From IMG/VR virus record IMGVR_UViG_3300045012_000053, positions 1 to 64,000 of that record: 64,000 bases of DNA; one strand, 5' to 3'. The notes under the pieces were generated by a model. It ran no database searches and was not told the DNA's origin. It worked only from the letters and a program-made list of their open reading frames with translations. Below, one piece after another: positions 7,165-15,478 of this stretch. The position numbers and the translations under genes are program-made. This DNA is from a virus. How positions within the stretch are numbered: the first letter of the stretch is position 1; the number at the start of each line of letters is the position of its first letter.

Positions 7165-9205
7165 CGCTGCCTCCCATGTTACGAAGCATGCGCACCATTC
7201 TCGGGTCTCCCTTGCAGCCCTTGCCCTCCAACACCACGTAACGGGCGTTGACCAGACCGTAGAACGCTTTGTTCCACACTGATATCCCGTAGCGGTTCGC
7301 GTGCATCACGTTCTCGATCTTGTTCTGGCGCATCGTGCCGCCGTTGCGGCGAAGCAGGTGCATCACGCCTTGCTGAATCTTTGATTCATCGTTCCGCGCT
7401 TCATACTGCTCCAGATATTTCACGACCGCGCGCTCATACTGCACCATCTCGATGCCGCGCGCCACGCAGTCCTCGTCGATCTCATCCAGACCTAGGTCGA
7501 TAGCGAAGTACAGCGCCCACTTCTCCGCGCGAATTTCGGTGCGGCTCCCGTACACTTCCATGATGCGCTTCAAAGGCGTCTGATCGAAGAACTCAAAAGT
7601 CTTCTTGTTTACTGCGCGGTCCATAATCTTCTTGGTCGCGAGCGCAGCCTCATTGTAATTGATGAACTGCTCCAGCTTCTTCTCCGGCAGCTCCCTCGGT
7701 TGCAGCACGAACGTGAATCGTTCATTCAACCCGGTGTCCTGCCCGGCCAGCTCTGCCCACAAATCATTGAACTTCAAGTCGGTGGTCGCGGATACGAGTG
7801 TGGTGCAGTATGTATCGCCTTCGATGTTAAACGTGTCCTTCTTCGCCTTAATCGAGTTACCGAACGCGGACGATTCGTACATCTTGAGAAGTGTGCTCGC
7901 GAGGCTGCTGCCCTCGATGCGCGCCTTGCTCACTAGAGAAGACAGCTCGTCATAGAAGAGCACAGCGTTCTTGCAGTTGGTGCGCTGCATATCGGTGCCG
8001 AGGCCTTCGGTCGAGCCGACTTCCCACACGACCGATCTGCCGTCTGCGTTCTTCACGTCCTTGGAGTAGTGCGTGAGCGTGCTTGCGTATTCGAGGAACT
8101 TCATTCCGTCCTTGATGGACGAAGACTTGTGGCCCTCTCCCGCAGCGCCGATCAGCACCATGTAGAACGAAGGCTTCCAGCGCTTCATAGGGACGTTGAC
8201 CTTGGTGCCGAGATAGTTCATCATCATCGCAGCCGTGGGCATCCACATGAAGTAATCGATACGGGAGTTGACTTCGCAGTAAGGCTTGACAAAGCCTTCA
8301 TAGATAGAGGTGCCAAACATTACGTGGCGGGGAAATATCGGATACTCGACCTGACTGAGGTCTAATTCGTCTTCCGGCTCGAACTCGGGCGCAGCTTCTA
8401 CTGCCGCTTGAGGCGCTTGCGTGAGCTGAATGCTTTTGTCTTGTCCGGGTTCATAGATGCAGATGGAGCGCGCCATCTGCCGAACCTTGTCGTCGTCAAT
8501 CGGCTCCTCGCACTGTTCGTGCACGATGCGGAGAAGAGCGGTCTCGATTTCGTCCTGCGTGAGTCCAGCGTTGCGGAGACGTCCGGCCTGCGTGAGCATG
8601 AATCCGTGAATGCTGCCGTGAGGAACCTTGCCGCGTTCGTTGCGCGGCGTAACATCCGCGACAGTCTCGGCCTTCTTCTGAATCTTCTGACTGATGAGCC
8701 AATTGATGAGCCAGTCGGGCGCTTCCGCGATCTCCGTCCCCCAGTTCAATGCTTCGTACGGCTTCAACGTGTCCGGGTGAATGCTGCCGGGACCGACAAC
8801 GTACTCGCGGTTCGTGCGGACGGACCAGTCTTGTCCCACGACATAGGTCTGGGAGATGTTGCCCATCGCCATCGACGCCTTCGTGTGGCGAAAATAGAAG
8901 TGGCCGCGCCCGGGGCGAGAGCGCACCTTGAAAGTGTTGGGCATCGTTTGCCCGGTCCCTTGTTGCATGCGGGGGAGAACATTCGGGGAGTCGACTTCGA
9001 GGAACCACACACCGCCGTCTTCCGCGCGCGCGACGCACGCAGCGTTGCAGTCCGGATACTGTTCGTTCCACTTGGCGATCTGTTCTAGGTTGGATGTTGC
9101 TGTGGTGGGAAAGTCGGGGAGAAACGCACGCTTGGTGCCGGGACGCACCGGAGTAACCGGGATTCCCAGCTTTGCAAGCGGCTCAGCAATGTCGATAAAT
9201 GCCAT
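7157..9205 (-). CDS. PrimPol-type primase fused to DUF3987-like ATPase/helicase
   Basis: 682 residues. The N-terminal third is a bifunctional primase/polymerase domain: IPVTPVRPGTK, an acidic strand WFLEVDSP, SRPGRGHFYF and the VGPGSIHP motif. A primase C-terminal helical segment with GSIHGFMLTQAGRLRNAGL follows. The last half is a P-loop ATPase with an atypical Walker A GAAGEGHKSS near residue 350 and the Walker B NAVLFYDELSS, resembling the DUF3987 primase-associated helicases. It probably lays primers and opens the template ahead of the split polymerase. It has its own promoter and an AGGAGA ribosome site before the ATG. Confidence 0.82.
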   Translation of the reverse strand: MAFIDIAEPLAKLGIPVTPVRPGTKRAFLPDFPTTATSNLEQIAKWNEQYPDCNAACVARAEDGGVWFLEVDSPNVLPRMQQGTGQTMPNTFKVRSRPGRGHFYFRHTKASMAMGNISQTYVVGQDWSVRTNREYVVGPGSIHPDTLKPYEALNWGTEIAEAPDWLINWLISQKIQKKAETVADVTPRNERGKVPHGSIHGFMLTQAGRLRNAGLTQDEIETALLRIVHEQCEEPIDDDKVRQMARSICIYEPGQDKSIQLTQAPQAAVEAAPEFEPEDELDLSQVEYPIFPRHVMFGTSIYEGFVKPYCEVNSRIDYFMWMPTAAMMMNYLGTKVNVPMKRWKPSFYMVLIGAAGEGHKSSSIKDGMKFLEYASTLTHYSKDVKNADGRSVVWEVGSTEGLGTDMQRTNCKNAVLFYDELSSLVSKARIEGSSLASTLLKMYESSAFGNSIKAKKDTFNIEGDTYCTTLVSATTDLKFNDLWAELAGQDTGLNERFTFVLQPRELPEKKLEQFINYNEAALATKKIMDRAVNKKTFEFFDQTPLKRIMEVYGSRTEIRAEKWALYFAIDLGLDEIDEDCVARGIEMVQYERAVVKYLEQYEARNDESKIQQGVMHLLRRNGGTMRQNKIENVMHANRYGISVWNKAFYGLVNARYVVLEGKGCKGDPRMVRMLRNMGGSGD

Positions 9206-9220
9206 TCTGTCTCCTCGGAT

Positions 9221-9251
9221 ATTGTAGGTCGCGCTCTGGCGACCGCGTCAA
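9221..9251 (-). promoter_or_regulatory. Promoter with internal palindrome upstream of the primase gene
   Basis: Reverse strand: TTGACG (9246-9251) and TACAAT (9221-9226), with a long 19-base spacer. The spacer contains the palindrome GGTCGC-CAGAGC-GCGACC, which could be an operator placed between the two boxes. Confidence 0.55.
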
Positions 9252-9290
9252 GCCTTGTTTAACCTCGGCTTTCAGGTCTCCGAGGGAAGA

Positions 9291-9893
9291 TTAGAAGGCG
9301 TCGTTTTGAACTTGCTGTGGCGCGTTCAAACTGACCGTGTTGGCTGCTGGCTGTGCTTGAGACGTCTGTGCATACGTTTGCACCGGGCGACCTTGTGGTC
9401 CGGCCTGCGTCTTCGGCTTGTCCTTGAAGCGAACGAAGTTTGCGGGCGCTTTAGGCGCTACTACGCCTTGAGGAAGCGGGGATGCTCCACCGACGAAGGT
9501 TACCATCGGTTGCTTCCCATCCGGTCCCACAGACTTTTTCTGGTCCGGTTCCTGCGTGAGGAACAGGCTGTTGGAGCGGCCCAGTAACAAACGCGCTAGG
9601 TCTTCCGTGTTCTGAACCAGAGGCGGCTGAGTCCCAAGAATCTGACGAAGAATCTTCGTGAGGTTCGAGTTGTCCGTCTGAGTCGCATTGTAAAAGCCCG
9701 CGATGGTGAAGGGATTGCCTTCGCTGTCGAGATACGGCGCGCCGTTCACGAGCGATAGGACCCACAAAATGCGAACCTTATCCTTCGGCCCGAACTTCGT
9801 TGGGAACTGCGGCATATCAACCACGTCGATGATCGTTCCGAGGAACGGTCCACCTGCTGGCTGTTCGAATACTTTTCCTTGTCCGATATTCAT
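9291..9893 (-). CDS. Unknown replication-cluster protein, possible ssDNA-binding protein
   Basis: 200 residues. The N-terminal 140 residues look like an all-beta domain (FLGTIIDVVDMPQ, VRILWVLSLVNG, PFTIAGFYNATQ), followed by a flexible Gln/Pro/Ala-rich tail ending in acidic-aromatic DAF. An OB-like core with a disordered tail ending in Asp-Ala-Phe recalls phage single-strand binding proteins, and the gene sits between primase and exonuclease. That role is an inference from layout and composition; no diagnostic motif is visible. Confidence 0.4.
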   Translation of the reverse strand: MNIGQGKVFEQPAGGPFLGTIIDVVDMPQFPTKFGPKDKVRILWVLSLVNGAPYLDSEGNPFTIAGFYNATQTDNSNLTKILRQILGTQPPLVQNTEDLARLLLGRSNSLFLTQEPDQKKSVGPDGKQPMVTFVGGASPLPQGVVAPKAPANFVRFKDKPKTQAGPQGRPVQTYAQTSQAQPAANTVSLNAPQQVQNDAF

Positions 9894-9924
9894 CTATTAT
9901 TCTCCTGCGCTGTGCGCTTTGAGT

Positions 9925-10650
9925 TTACTGCTGTTCGTCTTCCAAGTCCTCCGGTTGCAAATCGAGAACCTGCATACGAAATTCGTTGTTGACCTTCTTG
10001 GAGAGGTTGTCGATGTCCATCTCCTTGACCGCTTTCCACCAAATCTGTCGCTCCGGGTTCCAGCGAAACTTGTGCTTCTTGGCCTTCGAGTTTTCGTTCC
10101 GCTTTTGCAGCGACTGCACTACAACTATCGGGGACTGCGCGCGCTCCAAAACTATCTCAAAGGGGAACTTCGCCATGAGTCGCAGCATCGCGCTAACATC
10201 AGCGCCAGCTTCGTGCGGGTCGTAGTAGATGCCCATCTTGGCGCACATTGTAATCAGTTCTTGGCCGGGCATAGGCAGGTCTGTGAACGGGTCGATCAGA
10301 AGTTTGTCGGGGAATTTTCTTTTCAATCGGCTCGCCCACGCGTGGTACATGGGGATGTCGAAGCGGCGACCGTTGAATGCAACGATGGCCTCAGCGCGGT
10401 CAACGAAGTACATCGTCTCCTCGTACGCTTCCTCCTGCTCGTAGCCGAACTTGTTACACATCGCTTGAGTAACGCCAGTGATCTCGGTGATTTCGTCTGT
10501 GACGGGGACGCCATCAGACTGGACAAGGAACGCGCGAGTATCAAGACTACGGCTTAATTTTGTAGTCCACAAGGCCACGCCAACTTCTATTGGGCGATCT
10601 TTGACTTTGTCGAGACCCGTGCTTTCAATGTCCAATCCGGCGACGATCAT
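9925..10650 (-). CDS. DnaQ-like 3'-5' exonuclease (RNase T/DEDDh)
   Basis: 241 residues with the DEDDh exonuclease motifs: DIESTGLD at residues 7-14, the middle segment IVAFNGRRFDIPM with the second acidic residue, and HEAGADVSAM supplying the catalytic His and last Asp. It hydrolyses DNA or RNA 3' ends with two metal ions. The split polymerase already carries its own proofreading domain, so this one more likely trims recombination intermediates or acts on RNA. The N-terminal Met is followed directly by the first beta strand, so the start is well placed. Confidence 0.87.
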   Translation of the reverse strand: MIVAGLDIESTGLDKVKDRPIEVGVALWTTKLSRSLDTRAFLVQSDGVPVTDEITEITGVTQAMCNKFGYEQEEAYEETMYFVDRAEAIVAFNGRRFDIPMYHAWASRLKRKFPDKLLIDPFTDLPMPGQELITMCAKMGIYYDPHEAGADVSAMLRLMAKFPFEIVLERAQSPIVVVQSLQKRNENSKAKKHKFRWNPERQIWWKAVKEMDIDNLSKKVNNEFRMQVLDLQPEDLEDEQQ

Positions 10651-10685
10651 GCAGTTAGCTCCACAAGTACCACCAGCGGTGGCAT

Positions 10686-11036
10686 CTATTGTTTCACTGG
10701 TTCCGAGCCATCGATCAGACGCTCCACTCCGTTTTCATCCGGCGTTGACAGCTCCCCGGTGATCGGAATAACATCGGCATCAATGCTTACAATCCACTTG
10801 AGTGGCACCAGCATGCGCTCTGCCGGGGTTTGGCGAATGTCGATGATCTGTCCTTGGTCCTTTTGCACGAACATCGCTTGAGAGCGGATGAACGCGCCGG
10901 ACTGTGCCTCGATCAAATCGTTGATGCCCTTGGTGTCGTCTCCGAGGTAAATCATGTACGCGTAAATGGTCTTGGGCAGGCCGTTCATCTGCCCGTCCCA
11001 CGACACGTGCCCGTTGAGCCTGATTACGGTTTGCAT
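10686..11036 (-). CDS. Hypothetical protein, 116 aa
   Basis: The reading frame is open further upstream, but the real start is the ATG at 11036, which overlaps the TAA of the next gene. The protein (MQTVIRLNGHVSWDG at the start, VPLKWIVSIDADVIPITGE near the end) looks like a small mixed alpha/beta fold. I do not recognise it. Confidence 0.65.
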   Translation of the reverse strand: MQTVIRLNGHVSWDGQMNGLPKTIYAYMIYLGDDTKGINDLIEAQSGAFIRSQAMFVQKDQGQIIDIRQTPAERMLVPLKWIVSIDADVIPITGELSTPDENGVERLIDGSEPVKQ

Positions 11037-11392
11037 TAGTCTGTCAGCTGGACCTTGGCCTTGCCGCCTTCGCGGATGGCCTGTTCGGCTGCCTTGGCTT
11101 GCGCCGCAGCGTTTGCCGCTGCGATCACCGCCGCCGGATTGACGGCTGGGATGATCTTGGACGGCTCCGGAATATTGTGCTTGCCCGCGCCCACGCTCTT
11201 CACTTCGCAGACGTCGGAGCAATACGCTAGGTTGCGACCGTCCGCCGTTTGAGTGAGGCGCACGCCCATCAACCACGCGTTATCCGGATTGGCGATCACG
11301 GCCTTGTGCTGCGACTGTTCGTACGTGATCGTCTTGGTGCATTCTGGTCCGTCACACGTGATGGTGCGGACTTGTGTATCGATGATTGGCAT
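11036..11392 (-). CDS. Small zinc-finger-like protein
   Basis: 118 residues. A treble-clef-like pattern CDGPEC...YCSDVCE suggests one zinc site in the first 65 residues. An alanine-rich helix (about 80-110) follows. It is coupled at both ends by overlaps with the HD protein gene and the 116-residue gene. The function is unknown. Confidence 0.65.
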   Translation of the reverse strand: MPIIDTQVRTITCDGPECTKTITYEQSQHKAVIANPDNAWLMGVRLTQTADGRNLAYCSDVCEVKSVGAGKHNIPEPSKIIPAVNPAAVIAAANAAAQAKAAEQAIREGGKAKVQLTD

Positions 11393-11961
11393 TATTTTAT
11401 CCTTTGTAGATTGTAAAGTTGTCTAAATCGAGTGAGAAATGCTTGTTTTGCATATCCGGGTGCCCACTCGTGAATCGTGATATCTGCTTCTGTTTCATCC
11501 GTGCCCCACTTTTTTGATTCGTACTGCGTGGCCTCGGTGACATTCATTAGCTGCGCCTTCTCCGCATACAGCATTTGAACGTCGTACTTCTTTACTTCCT
11601 CGGACATCGGGTAAGGCAGTCCAAACTTCTTGAAAATCGCCTGCTCTACCTTCTCCTCGATTTGAAGATACGCAGGCCCGGCTGCTGTGAAGTGTTTCAG
11701 CGGGCGGTTCATATCTCCCAAATAGGCTTCGCTCGCGTCGTGCATCAAACACTCGAACGCGATCTCCTGCGGGCAGATAATGCTGGCGTAAACGCTGTGC
11801 TGGGCCACGCTGTAATGAAATCGTGTGTGCCCGGTCCAGCGGCACAGCTGCGACAACGAATGAGCGATGTCTTCCTCGCACACCATCTCTGGCTGGGGAT
11901 TCAGGTGGTAAAACTTCTTCCCCGTGTACGTGATAATCCACGCCTTTTGTTCGTCTGTCAT
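11392..11961 (-). CDS. HD-domain phosphohydrolase, 5'-deoxynucleotidase-like
   Basis: 189 residues with HD-domain metal ligands: HYSVAQHSV supplies the first His, LMHDASEAYLGDMNRPLK the HD pair, and a later Asp lies in KKYDVQM. This is the YfbR-like pattern of enzymes that dephosphorylate deoxynucleoside monophosphates. Next to a nucleotide kinase and a dCMP deaminase it fits a phage nucleotide-pool module. It overlaps the kinase gene by four bases. Confidence 0.82.
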   Translation of the reverse strand: MTDEQKAWIITYTGKKFYHLNPQPEMVCEEDIAHSLSQLCRWTGHTRFHYSVAQHSVYASIICPQEIAFECLMHDASEAYLGDMNRPLKHFTAAGPAYLQIEEKVEQAIFKKFGLPYPMSEEVKKYDVQMLYAEKAQLMNVTEATQYESKKWGTDETEADITIHEWAPGYAKQAFLTRFRQLYNLQRIK

Positions 11962-12644
11962 TTGTGCCCCTTGAGCGCGCGTAGGTAGTGCACGAGCGTC
12001 ACAGCGTACTCCTCCAACAAAGGCAGATCGCCCGTCTTCACGGTGATTTGATAGTCGACGTTGTATCCGTCGAGTTGTGTCTCCGAGGTATGCTTCGGGT
12101 CGCGGCTATCATCAACGTACGGTGTGCCGTCTGAGTTCAAGCGGCTCACGCGCACGGTATATCCGCCCACGCTTTTCACGGCCTGCGCCTCGTTGATGAA
12201 GCGCATATCCGTTGCCATCACAATGCTGGCCTTTGGATTGATTCCATCCTTCCACTGCTTGACCCAATAGTCCTGATCTTGTGCGCGACGGTACTCGGTG
12301 CCCCACCACTGTAGCAGCTTCGCGTGCTTGCCGTACGGCGCGCGTGCGCTCACTTCCGCATTCGGGTCCGGCTGCACCCACGCAGGAATAGCAATCGTGT
12401 TTTCAATCTTCAAATCTAAAGCACCACGAAGCCACCAATCGCCATACGGCGACTTCAAAAAATCGTTGACTTCTTTATACAGTGCGTCCGCGAACGCGTG
12501 GCGTTGAATAATGACAGGCTTGTGATTTCTCAACCCATGCTTTGCCGCAGCCGCATCGATCTTCGCGAAATAGCTGTCGATGGCTGTGGCGAAGCTGTCC
12601 TTGCCGTGGCGAGCGCGATTCCCGAGGCCCAAGATTAGTGTCAT
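11958..12644 (-). CDS. Deoxynucleoside monophosphate kinase-like protein
   Basis: 228 residues. A P-loop-like GLGNRARHGKDSFA at residues 6-19 resembles the G-x-x-x-x-GKD/S loop of T4 gp1-type dNMP kinases. A later MATDMRFINEAQAVK segment matches the LID-proximal VxDxRxxNE pattern seen in that family. It would phosphorylate dNMPs to dNDPs. Its neighbours, an HD nucleotidase and a dCMP deaminase, support the assignment. Confidence 0.75.
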   Translation of the reverse strand: MTLILGLGNRARHGKDSFATAIDSYFAKIDAAAAKHGLRNHKPVIIQRHAFADALYKEVNDFLKSPYGDWWLRGALDLKIENTIAIPAWVQPDPNAEVSARAPYGKHAKLLQWWGTEYRRAQDQDYWVKQWKDGINPKASIVMATDMRFINEAQAVKSVGGYTVRVSRLNSDGTPYVDDSRDPKHTSETQLDGYNVDYQITVKTGDLPLLEEYAVTLVHYLRALKGHK

Positions 12645-13084
12645 AAATCGCTCTCGAATGGCGTTAGCTTCACGCCGCCTGCTATCAGAATCTTCTTGCT
12701 CGTTTCAAATCCATAACGCGGGTCAGCCCAGCGCTCCGGTTTCACGGTGTACACCAGCTCCGAAATACCGACCGCGACAATCGCTCTCGCGCAGTCTGCG
12801 CAAGGAAACCAGTTGAGGAACATGACGCAACCTTGCAGGTCATGACCGTTCTTCCCGTAAATAGCGTTACGCTCTGCGTGTTCAATCCAGTTGTATTTTT
12901 CGGGGCGGCTAAGACGCTCCGGCGTTTTATCTATATCATAAGGCAAGCGATTCGAGTCGGTCGTGAACGGGTTATATGCACCCGGCTCATAGATAGCGCA
13001 CCCGGTTTGAGTGTCCGGGTCATCCGACTCTCGGGACGCGTGTATCGCCATATTCATGCCGCGAACGTAGAAGTCGTTTATCAT
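12641..13084 (-). CDS. dCMP deaminase-like zinc enzyme
   Basis: 147 residues with the cytidine/dCMP deaminase zinc site: HAERNAI (His ligand and catalytic Glu) and PCADCA (two Cys ligands). It converts dCMP to dUMP, feeding thymidylate synthesis. The frame is open further upstream, but the ATG at 13084 has AGGAG six bases before it and overlaps the stop of the preceding gene, so I start there. Confidence 0.87.
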   Translation of the reverse strand: MINDFYVRGMNMAIHASRESDDPDTQTGCAIYEPGAYNPFTTDSNRLPYDIDKTPERLSRPEKYNWIEHAERNAIYGKNGHDLQGCVMFLNWFPCADCARAIVAVGISELVYTVKPERWADPRYGFETSKKILIAGGVKLTPFESDL

Positions 13085-13320
13085 GCTGCTCTCCTGATCG
13101 CATCTTTGATATCGTTCCTGTCGCCGCAGATCGGACACGGTACAGCCTTGTGCTCCGGATTCAAATCAACCACCAGCCAGCCGTTACCGCAACGGCCACA
13201 TACCAGCTTGCCGTTGAAGTAGACGACCTTCTTCACGCCTTCCCGCTTCCTGCGGTCGGTGCGCTTCACGCCGTCGACTGCGCCGGGTTCGCGGCCTTTA
13301 TTAGTGCGATGATCTGTCAT
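13081..13320 (-). CDS. Zinc-ribbon protein
   Basis: 79 residues. A basic N-terminal half leads to a zinc ribbon, CGRCGNGW and CPICGDR about 20 residues apart. It may bind nucleic acid; the partner is unknown. It overlaps the dCMP deaminase start by four bases. Confidence 0.7.
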   Translation of the reverse strand: MTDHRTNKGREPGAVDGVKRTDRRKREGVKKVVYFNGKLVCGRCGNGWLVVDLNPEHKAVPCPICGDRNDIKDAIRRAA

Positions 13321-14318
13321 TGACGCGCCCTCGCTTCGTATCGTTCTAACAAAGAGATTAGCTTATCCAATTCCGCTCTGTCGCTCTTGATTTGTTCCAA
13401 AAACGACACAGGAGCAACTTCTTTTGCTCTTCTTTTTCTTCCGGGACACTCTTCGTGCGCTTCGTGCAACTCTTTTCTTTCACAACGCAGCATTATTTTC
13501 TTCTCCTCTAAGGTCTCTTTCTGCAAAATAGGCGAGAGCAAGAAATGCTGCTGCCGCCACTGCTGGAACTTGTCCGTTTCCAGTGGCTTTATATCTGTCC
13601 ATCCAGCGGGCCACCCCATCAACCACTCTTGGTCTATTGGGTTCGGACGAGGACTTTCGTTTCCCTCGTAAGGCCACAACTTTGCTCCCTCGTTCTGCTT
13701 CCGAGAATCCTTTGCTGTAGAGTCCGTGCCTTTCGTTGACAGATTCCCTTGTCCAACCCTCGGGTTCTTTTGACCAAATGCGCGGATATAATTCTTGCAC
13801 CCCTCGTGCTTGTACATTGAAGGAGCTAAGTAATTGGCGGCTGTCGTCGGCGTATGCAAGAAGCCAATATCTGGAACGGTTATGATCTGCACCCAAGTCT
13901 GCCGCCGAAAGGGCGAGTGTTTTAGTTCTATATCCGCCTTTACGGCAGTCGGCAGCTGCTTTTGAAATGGCTTTAATTGATACGTTTTCAGCGAAAACCA
14001 ATCGGGGTTTAACTTCGTCCACGATGCGAAACATCTCAGGCCAAAGATCGGCTGCTGTCGACCTTCCGTGTGTTGCTGTGGAGAAGGCTTGGCAAGGAAA
14101 GCCTCCCGAAACCAAGTTAACAGAGCCTCTCCAAGGCTCTCCTTTAAAGGAGCGAATGTCATCCCAGATAGGGAACGGGTGGAAAAATCCATCATTCTGT
14201 CTTTGAATAAGAATGCTTGTGGCGTAGGGTTCAATTTCAACAGCGCAGACAGTTCTCCATCCGAGGAGTTCGCTCGCGAGTATTCCTCCACCAGCGCCCG
14301 CGAAAAGTGCCAACTCAT
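13317..14318 (-). CDS. Overprinted protein (MSWHF family) in another frame of the methyltransferase gene
   Basis: This 333-residue frame lies on the same strand as the cytosine methyltransferase and covers almost all of it. Its ATG at 14318 has its own AAGGAG about ten bases upstream. The sequence is not random. It begins MSWHFSRALVEEY, and from memory I recall phage proteins that start this way and share the later LMGWPAGWTD-IKPLE-DKF motif; I cannot check that here. The frame continues 163 bases past the methyltransferase stop, with a charged coiled-coil tail (EQIKSDRAELDKLISLLE). A second good start lies at 13493 (AGGAG nine bases before ATG), so the last 58 residues might also be made alone. 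The function is unknown. Confidence 0.55.
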   Translation of the reverse strand: MSWHFSRALVEEYSRANSSDGELSALLKLNPTPQAFLFKDRMMDFSTRSLSGMTFAPLKESLGEALLTWFREAFLAKPSPQQHTEGRQQPIFGLRCFASWTKLNPDWFSLKTYQLKPFQKQLPTAVKADIELKHSPFRRQTWVQIITVPDIGFLHTPTTAANYLAPSMYKHEGCKNYIRAFGQKNPRVGQGNLSTKGTDSTAKDSRKQNEGAKLWPYEGNESPRPNPIDQEWLMGWPAGWTDIKPLETDKFQQWRQQHFLLSPILQKETLEEKKIMLRCERKELHEAHEECPGRKRRAKEVAPVSFLEQIKSDRAELDKLISLLERYEARARQ

Positions 14319-14358
14319 TTATTTTATTCTCCTTATCAGCGTTCTCCCTTCTCCCCAT
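13480..14358 (-). CDS. DNA cytosine-5 methyltransferase
   Basis: 292 residues with the C5-methyltransferase motifs in order: FAGAGGG (motif I, residues 19-25), the catalytic PCQ in GGFPCQAFS (about 85-93), ENV at 124-126, a motif VIII-like DHNRSRYWLLA, and motif IX/X VDGVARWMDRYKATGNGQVPAVAAAA near the end. It transfers methyl from SAM to cytosine and may shield phage DNA from host restriction. The frame is open upstream, but the ATG at 14358 has GAGGAG eight bases before it, just after the previous stop. No cognate nuclease is recognisable next to it. Confidence 0.9.
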   Translation of the reverse strand: MGRRENADKENKINELALFAGAGGGILASELLGWRTVCAVEIEPYATSILIQRQNDGFFHPFPIWDDIRSFKGEPWRGSVNLVSGGFPCQAFSTATHGRSTAADLWPEMFRIVDEVKPRLVFAENVSIKAISKAAADCRKGGYRTKTLALSAADLGADHNRSRYWLLAYADDSRQLLSSFNVQARGVQELYPRIWSKEPEGWTRESVNERHGLYSKGFSEAERGSKVVALRGKRKSSSEPNRPRVVDGVARWMDRYKATGNGQVPAVAAAAFLALAYFAERDLRGEENNAAL

Positions 14359-14368
14359 TATTTTCTCC

Positions 14369-14722
14369 TCACTGGGATAGGCGATATTCAAAAATTCCAT
14401 CTGCTCTCTTACGAGTATCAATTACGTATGAACCCATCTCTGGCTTCCGTAGCGTTCTAATACACGCCGACAACCCCGTAAGACTTTTATAGCCAGACAA
14501 TCGTGATATCTCGTCCAACGAAGACCAGCCACTTGCAGCCATTGCAGCCAGAACGCTATCTACCTTGCGACTTACAGCGGTGCGATGGTTGACGACGCAA
14601 TCACCCAAACTCTCTGATGTGATGTGAAATGTTTTGTAGTCTGGGTCTCCTACATATCGCACTTCTGATAGCGAACCGCTCGTGCTCACTACTTCTACTT
14701 GCTTGCCTTTATAGTATGCCAT
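14369..14722 (-). CDS. Small protein with winged-helix-like C-terminus
   Basis: 117 residues. The C-terminal 65 (SGWSSLDEISRLSGYKSLTG through DTRKRADGIFEYRLS) follow a winged helix-turn-helix pattern ending in a beta hairpin. The N-terminal half is beta-rich with no motif I know. Standing first in the transcript before the methyltransferase, it may regulate it or act as a DNA-recognition part. Confidence 0.6.
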   Translation of the reverse strand: MAYYKGKQVEVVSTSGSLSEVRYVGDPDYKTFHITSESLGDCVVNHRTAVSRKVDSVLAAMAASGWSSLDEISRLSGYKSLTGLSACIRTLRKPEMGSYVIDTRKRADGIFEYRLSQ

Positions 14723-14743
14723 GACTCACCTACCTTTCAAGAA

Positions 14744-15463
14744 TCATACTAGCATAAGTTCAGGCTGATTGTCAAGAGTTATTTTAGCAGTATTTCCGTA
14801 GGAGACGAACTGCTTTATTAAATCAGATTTAACACCGCTAATTGGCGCACGGACATTTGTCATCCAATCAACAGCCGCTTCCACGAATAAATGTCCTTCT
14901 GTGGTCAGCGTGCCATCGTTATTGTACATGCGACCTGAATCAAAAAACCTATGAAAAGAAGGAATCGGGTAACCACTGTATATGCCTGCTTTGGCTTCTT
15001 TCGTAAGCTCAGTAAGGTGTGCTGAATCCATAAAATCTATCAAAACCGAGGGAATATCATAATTACTAAGGATATCTTTGGACCAAATCTGCTGTCGCGT
15101 GCGCCTATTTACAACACATTGGGTAGTTCCTGTGTTGCCGGGAACTCGCGGAATATTATTAGGCGACGGAGAACTCGCCCCGATCTTTAGGAACCCAAAA
15201 AATGCCTCACCCATATACCTGCCTTGGCTGCGCCTAGGTTGACTTGTAACGTGAGAAGGTATTGTGGTGCCAGTAAATAAAGCCCGTGCAACAGCCACGT
15301 GGTCAAGTGTTGTTTGAGAATAAGTACCGGGCGCACCCATCATCGCTAAGAAAAACTTACTTGCCGCCCCTCCTTGAGTTGTTGCTCCGTAAGCGCCGCG
15401 AATCTTACCACCCGAAAGAATGAGATTTCGGATGACATCTTGAATCTGGTTCTTTGTTGACAT
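14744..15463 (-). CDS. Hypothetical protein, 239 aa
   Basis: No domain is recognised. The protein has Gly/Ser-rich stretches, then a segment IWSKDILSNYDIPSVLIDFMDS and an EAAVDWM helix. Base use is more AT-rich than its neighbours, suggesting recent acquisition. It precedes the methyltransferase operon, so a restriction-linked role is conceivable, but I see no nuclease motif such as PD-ExK or HNH. Confidence 0.6.
   Translation of the reverse strand: MSTKNQIQDVIRNLILSGGKIRGAYGATTQGGAASKFFLAMMGAPGTYSQTTLDHVAVARALFTGTTIPSHVTSQPRRSQGRYMGEAFFGFLKIGASSPSPNNIPRVPGNTGTTQCVVNRRTRQQIWSKDILSNYDIPSVLIDFMDSAHLTELTKEAKAGIYSGYPIPSFHRFFDSGRMYNNDGTLTTEGHLFVEAAVDWMTNVRAPISGVKSDLIKQFVSYGNTAKITLDNQPELMLV
14746..14775 (-). 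promoter_or_regulatory. Sigma-70 type promoter of the methyltransferase operon
   Basis: Reverse strand TTGACA (14770-14775), 18-base spacer, TAGTAT (14746-14751). It lies at the 3' end of the 239-residue gene and drives the 117-residue gene and the methyltransferase. Confidence 0.65.
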
Positions 15464-15478
15464 TAATTATTCACCTTA

